DNA of 13,444 nt from JAKAGE01 sp035541415 (lineage in GTDB: Bacteria > Patescibacteriota > Minisyncoccia > UBA6257 > 2-01-FULL-56-20), in NCBI GenBank assembly GCA_035541415.1, contig DATKNI010000004.1, positions 1 through 13,444 of the forward strand. The letters run 5' to 3'. The translations under genes and the position numbers were made by a program. A model generated the notes under the pieces. It saw only the letters and a program-made list of their open reading frames with translations. It had not been told where the DNA came from and made no database searches. Below, in pieces: positions 7,984 to 13,444 of this stretch; within the stretch, counting starts at the first letter, position 1; each line of letters starts with the position of its first letter.

Positions 7984-8385
7984 GTGAATAAAGGACAGGC
8001 TTTTCTCGTCCTCATGCTTTTCATTGGGGGACTGATTCTTACGACGGGCATCGCGCTCGCGTACATTACGATCTCATCCGTGAATGCCGGCTACGGGTTC
8101 CAAGCTTCCGAACGCGCGGAAGCTGCGGCGGTTGCGGGCGCCGAAGATGCGCTCGTGCAGCTCGACCGGAACGCCGCGTTCGCTTACGCATCGCCGGGCT
8201 ACTCGTTTTCAGTCGGTTCAAGCACGGCGACTGTCATCGTCCAGCAGAATACGCCGTCGGCGGGCCTCGTCACCGTGAACTCCACGGGCGTCGTTTCGGG
8301 GCGGACCCGGACCGTGAAAGTCGTCGTGTCGGACAATCCGACGACCGCCCAAATATCGCTTATTTCATGGCAGGATATCCAATAA
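7984..8385 (+). CDS. PilX/GspK-like minor pilin
   Basis: 133 residues from a GTG start. The N-terminus MNKGQAFLVLMLFIGG has the K-G-Q prepilin pattern, with likely cleavage after G4, followed by a long hydrophobic helix to about 32. The amphipathic continuation SERAEAAAVAGAEDALVQL is typical of PilX- or GspK-type minor pilins. The residue at mature position 5 is Val instead of Glu; GspK-type pilins are known to lack this Glu and to sit at the fibre tip. The C-terminal part is a short beta-rich domain. The GTG start is supported by the -10 box 6 bases upstream, and no better start exists for the prepilin signal. It overlaps the pilMN gene by 19 bases, so they are probably coupled. The exact minor-pilin type is uncertain. 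Confidence 0.75.
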   Translation: MNKGQAFLVLMLFIGGLILTTGIALAYITISSVNAGYGFQASERAEAAAVAGAEDALVQLDRNAAFAYASPGYSFSVGSSTATVIVQQNTPSAGLVTVNSTGVVSGRTRTVKVVVSDNPTTAQISLISWQDIQ

Positions 8386-9881
8386 AGCAAAAAATTCTTT
8401 CCTGGCTCCGGGTGCAGTCCATCGGCGGCGGCCTTGAGATCACCGACCAGGTGATTCGATTGGCTCTCGTGGACGGCATGACGATCCACACGCTTTCCGT
8501 GCGGCTGGATCCCGGTATTTTGAAAAATGGGACCGTTGCGGACCCGGGAGGATTTCGCACGGCGCTCCGCGCGCTCCGGAAAAGCGTGAGCGAGATCAAG
8601 CATTCGAGCCGCCGCCTCAGTGTTTCTGTCGTGTTGAGCGCCGTGAACGTCTATAGCCAGGTTTTCAGTTTGCCCATCATCGAAGGATCGGACTTTGAAA
8701 AGGCAGTCGCCCTCAACGTGCAGATGCTTTCCCCGATGGATATAAACCAAGTCTATTCGGGATGGGAGCGCCTTGGCCGGGATGATAAAACCCTGCGTAT
8801 CGAAATGCTCGCCGCTTTCGTGGACTGCAAGACGGTGGACGGCATCGCTGCCGCGCTATTCGATTCAGGGTTCATCGCAACATCCGTCGAGTCGCGGGCG
8901 CTCTCGCTTGCGCGGCTCATCCGGAAGCAAGGCCAGGGAATCGATCTCGGACGATCCTATCTTATGATTTCCGTTGGCGTTGCGGGATTGCAGTTCCTCG
9001 TGATCCGCCACGGCAATCTTTATTTTGATTATGGCAGCTCGTGGGCAACCGTGATGGACGAACGGGGAGACATAACCGTCGAACGCTTCACAGAGACCCT
9101 GCTCGGCGATTTTCGCCAGGTTTCCAATTTTTACAGCCAGCATTGGGGTGAGCCGCTTGCGGGGATCATCCTCGATACGGCGGCGTTTCAAGACGCAGCG
9201 ACGAATGCATTGAAATCGATTTCCTCGGTTCCGATCGTCCCGCTGGTCCTTGGCGGCGTCTCCGGGCTTCCGTCAGAATGGTTCCCGGCGCTCGGGACGA
9301 GTTTGCGGGGCGGCGATGGGCGCGATAAGGACATCAATCTTTTGGGCGGCGGCGCTCAGGAGATCTATCGCGAGGAGAAGATCCTGAACTTTCTTGGATT
9401 TTGGCGCGCCGTTGTCCCCATCGCCTTTGCCTTGCTTCTCATTGCATTCACGCTTGCCGACAGTTTCCTCATGAATACCAAAGCTTCCATCGACGCCGAG
9501 GCGACGCTCAAAATTTCAAACTCCCAGCTTTCGCGGGTAAATCAGCTTGAGGCCTCGGCGACGGCATTCAATGCGGCGGTTGCCAACGTGATAAGCATCG
9601 AGTCGGGCATCCGGCCGAAATATCTTGCCGTGGACGATCTCCTCGGGCTCGCTTCGAGTACGAATGTGACGATCACCCACATGTCGCTTACCGGACAGAA
9701 CCAAATGGCGCTCGCGGGGCAGGCGCTTGATGAAAATTCCATTTTGGCGCTCAAGGACGCCATCCAAAAAGACCCGCGGTTTGGCGCGGTTAATCTCCCC
9801 ATTACGAACATACAGCAAACGGAATCGGGCTATAGTTTTTCGATGACGTTCCCGTTGTCTTCACAGGCCTTTCAGCCGTAA
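8367..9881 (+). CDS. Fused PilM-PilN (GspL-like) pilus assembly protein
   Basis: 504 residues. Residues about 1-330 resemble the actin-like PilM fold, with the first phosphate-type strand LEITDQVIRLALVDG near 23-37, the PilM-type stretch SLPIIEGSDFEKAVALNVQ, and a later ATPase-lobe pattern around RSYLMISVGVAGLQFLVI. One membrane helix follows at about 348-369. Residues about 370-504 form a coiled-coil-like segment and then a small alpha/beta domain as in PilN (ASSTNVTITHMSLTG). In most bacteria PilM and PilN are separate and PilM docks on the PilN cytoplasmic tail; the fused layout matches GspL of type II secretion. It would join the PilB side in the cytoplasm to the inner-membrane complex. 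No PilO gene follows. ATG 8367 lies inside the preceding gene. Its 3' end overlaps pth on the other strand by 21 bases. Confidence 0.85.
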   Translation: MAGYPIKQKILSWLRVQSIGGGLEITDQVIRLALVDGMTIHTLSVRLDPGILKNGTVADPGGFRTALRALRKSVSEIKHSSRRLSVSVVLSAVNVYSQVFSLPIIEGSDFEKAVALNVQMLSPMDINQVYSGWERLGRDDKTLRIEMLAAFVDCKTVDGIAAALFDSGFIATSVESRALSLARLIRKQGQGIDLGRSYLMISVGVAGLQFLVIRHGNLYFDYGSSWATVMDERGDITVERFTETLLGDFRQVSNFYSQHWGEPLAGIILDTAAFQDAATNALKSISSVPIVPLVLGGVSGLPSEWFPALGTSLRGGDGRDKDINLLGGGAQEIYREEKILNFLGFWRAVVPIAFALLLIAFTLADSFLMNTKASIDAEATLKISNSQLSRVNQLEASATAFNAAVANVISIESGIRPKYLAVDDLLGLASSTNVTITHMSLTGQNQMALAGQALDENSILALKDAIQKDPRFGAVNLPITNIQQTESGYSFSMTFPLSSQAFQP

Positions 9882-10406
9882 GTCGGACGCGATCGAGCCA
9901 AAAACTTTTGAAAATATCCCGTCCGTTTCCGCCGGAATCGATTGCAATACAAAGTCGCCTGCTTTTTTGCGCGTGACTTCGTTCGGGTTGCGGATGCCGA
10001 TGCGCACCCGGGAAAAATCTTCCGTGCCGATGTGATCGATGATGGATTGGACGCCGTTGTGGCCGGCAGAGCTGCCGCCCTTTACTATTTTATATTCGCC
10101 AACGGGAAGGTCGCTCTCATCGTGGAGGACAAAGAGATCGGCGGGATTTGCGCCGAATGAACGCAAGGCTTCGCGGACGGCGATGCCGGATTCATTCATA
10201 AAAACGAGCGGACGCACAAAAATGGCGTCGTCGATTCTTGCGTACTCAAAATGACCGCCGTGTTTGCGGAACGAGGCCTCGGCGCCGGGATTTTCCTCGC
10301 GCGCCGCTTGGAAGATGCGCTCGAGCGCCATCATGCCGACGTTGTGGAACGTACGCTCGTATTCGCGGCCGGGATTGCCGAGGCCGACGACCATAAGCTT
10401 TGCCAT
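9861..10406 (-). CDS. pth: Peptidyl-tRNA hydrolase
   Basis: Releases peptides from tRNAs that fall off the ribosome, recycling tRNA. 181 residues from the ATG at 10406; the frame stays open to 10424, but those bases contain the TATAAT box, so MAKLMVVGLGNPG is the likely N-terminus. The conserved set is complete: Asn11 (GLGNPG), His21 (FHNVG), Met70-Asn71 (FMNESG), Asp96 (HDESDLP) and Asn117 (GHNG), matching E. coli Asn10, His20, Met67-Asn68, Asp93 and Asn114. The length is slightly short for the family but normal for small genomes. It is transcribed away from lepB and converges on pilMN. Confidence 0.96.
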   Translation of the reverse strand: MAKLMVVGLGNPGREYERTFHNVGMMALERIFQAAREENPGAEASFRKHGGHFEYARIDDAIFVRPLVFMNESGIAVREALRSFGANPADLFVLHDESDLPVGEYKIVKGGSSAGHNGVQSIIDHIGTEDFSRVRIGIRNPNEVTRKKAGDFVLQSIPAETDGIFSKVFGSIASDLRLKGL

Positions 10407-10436
10407 TTGCTTATTATATTCCATCCCTTATATAAT
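10407..10436 (+). promoter_or_regulatory. lepB promoter (TTGCTT - 18 - TATAAT)
   Basis: A perfect -10 TATAAT at 10431-10436 lies 18 bases after a weak -35 (TTGCTT, 10407-10412). The predicted start of transcription is about 20 bases before ATG 10465. The -35 and spacer overlap the divergent pth promoter and abut the pth start codon. Confidence 0.6.
10413..10418 (-). promoter_or_regulatory. -10 box of pth
   Basis: TATAAT on the minus strand, separated by 6 bases (AAGCAA) from the pth ATG at 10406, so the message is predicted to start at the start codon. The -35 position (about 10436-10441) overlaps the -10 of lepB, and the match there is poor. Confidence 0.7.
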
Positions 10437-10464
10437 GAGTACCATATTGCACGTATACAAGGGG

Positions 10465-11013
10465 ATGAGAAAATTCTTTGCATCACTTCTCGAAGTTCTT
10501 GAAATCGCGGTCATTGCGGTGGTCGCGGTTTTCGTTGTCCGGACCTATCTCGTCCAGCCGTTCCTCGTTTCCGGAACCAGCATGGTGCCGACGTTTGCAA
10601 GCGGCGATTACGTGCTCACCGACGAACTCACATTCCACTTCCGCACGCCCGAGCGAGGCGAAGTGGTCGTGTTCCACGACCCCGAAGATTGGTCGACGTA
10701 TTTCATCAAGCGCGTCATCGGCCTTCCGGGCGAGCATGTCGTGATCAAAAACAGCGAAGTCACTATCTACAATCAGCACGACCCCAACGGTTTCACGCTC
10801 GATGAAAAATATTTGCCGAGCGGCCTCGTCACCTCGGGAAACATCGACGTGACATTATCGTCGAGCTCGTACTTCATGCTTGGCGATAACCGTCCGTTCA
10901 GCTATGATTCTCGCAGCTGGGGACCGTTGCCGGCAAAGAATATCGTCGGCCTCGTGCGGTTCCGCCTCTGGCCGGTGAATGAGCTGCAGGCATTCGCAGC
11001 GCCGAATTATTAA
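10465..11013 (+). CDS. lepB: Signal peptidase I
   Basis: Membrane-bound serine protease that removes Sec/Tat signal peptides on the outer face of the membrane. 182 residues from ATG 10465, a short single-anchor form as in Gram-positive bacteria. One membrane helix (about 11-30) is followed by box B SGTSMVPT with nucleophile Ser39, box D FIKRVIGLPGE with the general base Lys82, and box E GDNRPFSYDSR. The frame stays open upstream to 10264, but that stretch lies opposite pth and before the promoter. AAGGGG directly touches ATG 10465, too close for a standard ribosome site; a TTG at 10447 is an alternative start. It should mature the secreted peptidase at 154-1926 but not the prepilins, which need a separate prepilin peptidase. 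hisS follows after 7 bases. Confidence 0.94.
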   Translation: MRKFFASLLEVLEIAVIAVVAVFVVRTYLVQPFLVSGTSMVPTFASGDYVLTDELTFHFRTPERGEVVVFHDPEDWSTYFIKRVIGLPGEHVVIKNSEVTIYNQHDPNGFTLDEKYLPSGLVTSGNIDVTLSSSSYFMLGDNRPFSYDSRSWGPLPAKNIVGLVRFRLWPVNELQAFAAPNY

Positions 11014-11020
11014 GAGAACC

Positions 11021-12334
11021 ATGCCATCAACTATGGAAAAAATAAACGAGAAAAAAGAAGAAGTTCGTACATTCCAATCGGTCAAAGGGATGCACGACGT
11101 TCTTCCGGCTGACCAGCCGTATTGGGACAAGATCACGGACGTCGTGAACGATCTCGGCCGCTCCTACGGGTTCGGCAAGATTGAGACGCCGGTTTTGGAA
11201 TTTGCGGATCTCTACAACAAGACTTCGGGCGAGGGGAGCGACGTCGTCCAAAAGGAAATGTATACGCTCAAAACCAAGGGCGGCGACTTTTTGGCGCTCC
11301 GTCCGGAATACACGCCGGGCGTCGCGCGGGCGTATATGGAAAACGGTTTGTCGCGCCTCGGCCAGCCGCAGAAGCTCTACGCGATGGGGCCGGTCTTCCG
11401 GCACGAGCGTCCCCAGCTCGGCCGCTTGCGAGAGTTTACGCAGATCGACTTTGAGACGCTGGGCGGCGTGAACGATCCGATTTATGACGCGGAAATCATT
11501 TCTATCTTCTGGGATCTTCTTGCCGAGCTCAAGATAAAAAATTCCATCCTGAAAGTGAACTCCATCGGCTGCCGCGTGTGCCGCCCGATCTACAAGAAGC
11601 AGCTTGTAAATTATTACAAGAACCACGAGAAGGAGCTTTGCGCCGATTGCGTCGAGCGTTTGCAGACGAATCCATTGCGCCTTCTCGATTGCAAAGAAGA
11701 GGGCTGCATAAAGCTCCGCGAAAAAGCGCCGAACTTCCTCGATAAGCTTTGCGTGACCTGTAGCGGCCACTTCAAGGAAGTTCTCGAATACCTCGACGAA
11801 GTCACTATCCCATACGAGCTCGACAACCGCCTGGTGCGCGGCCTCGATTACTACAGCCGCACCGTATTCGAAATCTATGCGGAAGGGAAGGAGGGCGACG
11901 TCGGCGCCATCGTTGCCGGCGGCCGCTATGACTATCTCATGGAAATGATCGGCGGATCGCTCACGCCGGCCGTGGGCGCCGCAAGCGGAGCGGAGCGCCT
12001 CATTGCCGTGCTCAAGGGAAGGGAAATTGCGGTGACTCCAAAGAGCAGTAAGCGCGTGTTCCTCGCGCACGCCGGCGACCTCGCCAAGAAAAAAGCATTC
12101 GCGCTCTTGAAGGAACTCCGCTCGCGCGGCATCATCGTTTCCGAAGCGCTCGCCCGCGAATCGCTCTCGGCCCAGCTCAAGGTTGCCGACAAAGAGGGCA
12201 TTTCGATTGCGTTGATCCTCGGCCAGAAAGAGATCTACGAGAAGAGCGTGATCCTCCGCGATTTGCGCACGGGGACGCAGGAGGCAATTCTGGTTGAGAA
12301 GCTGGCGGAGGAGATTAAAAAACGGTTAAAATAA
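11021..12334 (+). CDS. hisS: Histidyl-tRNA synthetase
   Basis: Charges tRNA-His in the cytoplasm. 437 residues from ATG 11021; a second ATG at 11033 would give 433, and both fit the family. Earlier in-frame codons lie within lepB. Class II core: the N-terminal motif 1 region (SVKGMHDVLP and on), motif 2 GPVFRHERPQLGRLREF with Arg127, the HisRS-specific LVRGLDYYSRTVF at 271-283, and motif 3 AASGAERL with Arg326. A Cys-rich stretch between them (IGCRVC, LCADC, LDCKEEGC, LCVTC) resembles what is seen in many bacterial HisRS. The C-terminal anticodon-binding domain begins near RVFLAHAG. No own promoter is visible, so it is probably co-transcribed with lepB. Confidence 0.96.
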   Translation: MPSTMEKINEKKEEVRTFQSVKGMHDVLPADQPYWDKITDVVNDLGRSYGFGKIETPVLEFADLYNKTSGEGSDVVQKEMYTLKTKGGDFLALRPEYTPGVARAYMENGLSRLGQPQKLYAMGPVFRHERPQLGRLREFTQIDFETLGGVNDPIYDAEIISIFWDLLAELKIKNSILKVNSIGCRVCRPIYKKQLVNYYKNHEKELCADCVERLQTNPLRLLDCKEEGCIKLREKAPNFLDKLCVTCSGHFKEVLEYLDEVTIPYELDNRLVRGLDYYSRTVFEIYAEGKEGDVGAIVAGGRYDYLMEMIGGSLTPAVGAASGAERLIAVLKGREIAVTPKSSKRVFLAHAGDLAKKKAFALLKELRSRGIIVSEALARESLSAQLKVADKEGISIALILGQKEIYEKSVILRDLRTGTQEAILVEKLAEEIKKRLK

Positions 12335-12340
12335 CCTCAC

Positions 12341-12479
12341 GCATTTTCTTGCTGGGATGGCGCTTTGGAGGTGCGATGTCGCGCCCTGCTGGGCGCGCAT
12401 CTCCCTCTCGCCCAGCCCGTAAGAAACTTACGGCTGGGCTCCGAGAGCCCTCCAAATCTCCATCCCAGCAAGAAAATGC
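12341..12479. repeat. Long palindrome folding as a three-way junction
   Basis: Fills most of the gap between hisS and the HIT gene. The outer stem is a perfect 20 bp (12341-12360 with 12460-12479), then a symmetric 3x3 internal loop, then a perfect 8 bp (12364-12371 with 12449-12456). Inside are two further hairpins. The first pairs 12375-12386 with 12391-12401 (11 bp, one bulged T, TGCT loop). The second pairs 12405-12423 with 12427-12447 (18 bp, loop AAA, a one-base and a three-base bulge). There is no T-run after either arm, so it does not look like a terminator. No open frame of note lies in it. Candidate explanations are a small non-autonomous palindromic element, a structured RNA, or a DNA cruciform site. 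Confidence 0.85.
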
Positions 12480-12488
12480 AAATAATTA

Positions 12489-12494
12489 TATAAT
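12489..12494 (+). promoter_or_regulatory. -10 box of the HIT gene
   Basis: A perfect TATAAT followed by 6 bases (CGTTTT) and ATG 12501, again predicting a leaderless message. It starts 10 bases after the right arm of the palindrome; the -35 position would fall in that arm, and no -35 match is seen there. Confidence 0.72.
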
Positions 12495-12500
12495 CGTTTT

Positions 12501-12917
12501 ATGAAATCAAATCCTGACTGTCTCTTTTGCAAAATTGTTGCGAAGCAGATTCCGGCACAGACGATCTATGAAGACGACCACGTCCTCGCGTTTTTGGATA
12601 TCCATCCGCGCACGACGGGGCACACGATGGTGATCCCGAAGTACCATGCGCCGCGCATCATTGAGCTCCCGAACGAGGAGGTCGGGCCTCTCTTTTTGGC
12701 GGTGAAACATACGGCGGAACTCCTCAATGACAAACTCCAGTGCGACGGCGCAACGATCGGCATGAATCAAGGGCGGGCGAGCGGCCAGGAAGTGGATCAT
12801 CTCCACGTGCACGTGATGCCGCGCTGGCACAACGACAAAGGCGGTTCAATCCAGAGTGTTGTTAACAATCCGCCGAAAGAATCGGTGGACGAGATTCGCA
12901 AAAAACTCCTGGGTTAA
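12501..12917 (+). CDS. HIT-family (Hint-like) nucleotide hydrolase
   Basis: 138 residues. It carries the histidine triad HLHVHVMPRW with His100, His102 and His104, the signature of Hint-type purine nucleoside phosphoramidases and related nucleotidyl hydrolases. The N-terminus has CLFC (Cys7, Cys10), the usual zinc-binding pair in this family, then KIVAKQIPA, EDDHVLAFLDIHP and GHTMVIPKYH, all standard family blocks in order. Full length with no truncation. It is cytosolic; the natural substrate is unknown, with adenosine phosphoramidates or aminoacyl-adenylates usual for relatives. The start is fixed by the -10 box 6 bases upstream. rpsU follows after 39 bases with a separate promoter. Confidence 0.94.
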   Translation: MKSNPDCLFCKIVAKQIPAQTIYEDDHVLAFLDIHPRTTGHTMVIPKYHAPRIIELPNEEVGPLFLAVKHTAELLNDKLQCDGATIGMNQGRASGQEVDHLHVHVMPRWHNDKGGSIQSVVNNPPKESVDEIRKKLLG

Positions 12918-12922
12918 AGCGA

Positions 12923-12950
12923 TTGACGAATGCATTTTTTCTGATATACT
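12923..12950 (+). promoter_or_regulatory. rpsU promoter (TTGACG - 16 - TATACT)
   Basis: The most complete promoter in the window: -35 TTGACG (5 of 6), a 16-base spacer and an extended -10 TG-A-TATACT (5 of 6). The -10 ends 6 bases before ATG 12957, so transcription should begin at the start codon. A strong promoter fits a ribosomal protein gene. Confidence 0.85.
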
Positions 12951-12956
12951 TACCGA

Positions 12957-13172
12957 ATGGCAATTGAAGCACGAAAAAAGGACGGGGAGTCACCGAACTC
13001 GCTTTTGTATGCCTTCACCCGCAAGGTGAAGCGCAGCGGCATCCTCAAGGAGGTGCGCCATCGCAAGTTCCGCGACCGTCCCGTGAGCCGCCTCAAGCGG
13101 CGCGTTTCGGCGATCCACCGCGAAGCAAAGCGCGTGGAAATCGAACGACAGAAGAAGCTCGGACTCATCTAG
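12957..13172 (+). CDS. rpsU: Small ribosomal subunit protein bS21
   Basis: 71 residues, very basic, with the bS21 layout: an N-terminal block ARKKDGESPNSLLYAFTRKV, then KRSGILKEVRHRKF and an Arg/Lys-rich C-terminal helix (RPVSRLKRRVSAIHREAKRV). bS21 sits on the 30S platform near the 3' end of 16S rRNA and in other bacteria helps initiation on Shine-Dalgarno messages, which is of interest because the genes here lack clear Shine-Dalgarno sites. The start is fixed by the promoter 6 bases upstream. The stop lies within the loop of the terminator hairpin. Confidence 0.92.
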   Translation: MAIEARKKDGESPNSLLYAFTRKVKRSGILKEVRHRKFRDRPVSRLKRRVSAIHREAKRVEIERQKKLGLI

Positions 13173-13189
13173 GTCCGGCTTTTTCTTTT
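13157..13189 (+). terminator. Rho-independent terminator of rpsU
   Basis: A 7-bp stem (13157-13164 with 13173-13179, one bulged T at 13159) with an 8-base loop, followed by T-rich TTTTTCTTTT (13180-13189). The left arm is the last coding sequence of rpsU and the stop codon at 13170-13172 is in the loop, a very compact arrangement. Confidence 0.75.
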
Positions 13190-13190
13190 G

Positions 13191-13199
13191 TGGTATCAT
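13191..13199 (+). promoter_or_regulatory. Extended -10 promoter for the YqeY-domain gene
   Basis: TG-G-TATCAT (5 of 6 hexamer bases) immediately follows the rpsU terminator and ends 9 bases before ATG 13209. A leader of only about two bases is predicted. Confidence 0.6.
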
Positions 13200-13208
13200 A
13201 CGAAAGTA

Positions 13209-13444
13209 ATGTCCCTTTTCCAGCAACTCAATGACGACGTGAAGGCGGCAATGAAATCCGGCGACAAAACCAAGCTGGAAGTTTTGCGTTTCTCGCTTGC
13301 GAGCTTGAATAGCGCCCAGAAAGAGAAAGCCCTCAAGGAGCCGGGCGCCACGCTTACCGACGACGAAGTGATCGCAAATCTCCAAAAGGAGGCCAAGCGC
13401 CGCAAGGAAGCAATCGAACTCTTCAAGCAGGGGAACCGCAACGA
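13209..13444 (+). CDS. GatB/YqeY-domain protein (3' end missing)
   Basis: 78 complete codons are visible before the right edge of the window. The N-terminus MSLFQQLNDDVKAAMKSGDK, then TKLEVLRFSLASLNSAQKEK and DDEVIANLQKEAKRRKEAIE, matches the YqeY/GatB-tail helical domain family, whose members are about 150 residues and often lie next to rpsU. The domain is related to the tRNA-binding tail of the GatB amidotransferase subunit; the role of stand-alone YqeY is not established. The start is supported by a promoter 9 bases upstream. Confidence 0.88.
   Translation, partial: MSLFQQLNDDVKAAMKSGDKTKLEVLRFSLASLNSAQKEKALKEPGATLTDDEVIANLQKEAKRRKEAIELFKQGNRN

Noticed and set aside
11027..12070. A 347-codon minus-strand open frame opposite hisS
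   Set aside because: Antisense to intact HisRS motifs; the composition is that of a mirrored frame.
12341..12479. Palindrome read as a plain hisS terminator
   Set aside because: No T-run follows the right arm (bases go on ATGCAAATAATT), the stem is far longer than needed, and it contains two extra hairpins. Incidental termination is still possible.

Overview
The window looks like a piece of a Patescibacteria (Candidate Phyla Radiation) chromosome, most likely a Parcubacteria-type lineage. This is inferred from four things: a compact type IV pilus operon without outer-membrane parts, a fused PilM/PilN protein, a very large modular prepilin carrying W-A-W-N-D-x-x-G-W-I repeats, and near-absent Shine-Dalgarno sequences with -10 boxes placed directly before start codons. 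There is no rRNA or other species-level marker here, so the lineage call is an inference. The standard bacterial code fits every gene.

Layout. 1-153: the tail of an upstream gene, then a strong intrinsic terminator. 154-1926: a secreted C39-like cysteine peptidase, clearly more AT-rich than its neighbours. 1977-9881: a type IV pilus cluster on the + strand: pilB (assembly ATPase), pilC (inner-membrane platform), a 1005-residue prepilin with a predicted beta-propeller and further beta domains, a small PilX/GspK-like minor pilin, and a PilM-PilN (GspL-like) fusion. 9861-10406 (- strand): pth, overlapping the end of the pilus cluster tail to tail. 10465-12334: lepB-hisS, divergent from pth and sharing a very compact promoter region. 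12341-12479: a striking long palindrome that folds as a three-way junction. 12501-13444: a HIT-family hydrolase, rpsU (bS21), and the start of a GatB/YqeY-domain gene, each with its own promoter.

How the genes fit together. PilB powers and PilC anchors pilin assembly. PilM-PilN links the cytoplasmic ATPase side to the membrane. The two prepilin-like proteins would be incorporated by the machine; the large one could present a propeller and other adhesive-looking domains outside the cell, as a pilus-tip adhesin might. The secreted peptidase upstream is also extracellular, but it sits behind its own start region and differs in base composition, so a link is only suggested. The right half is housekeeping translation (Pth, HisRS, bS21, YqeY) and secretion (signal peptidase I). 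No prepilin peptidase, PilT, PilO, secretin or major pilin is visible.

The two most interesting non-coding signals are a consistent set of extended -10 promoters 6-9 bases before start codons, predicting leaderless or nearly leaderless mRNAs, and the three-way-junction palindrome between hisS and the HIT gene.
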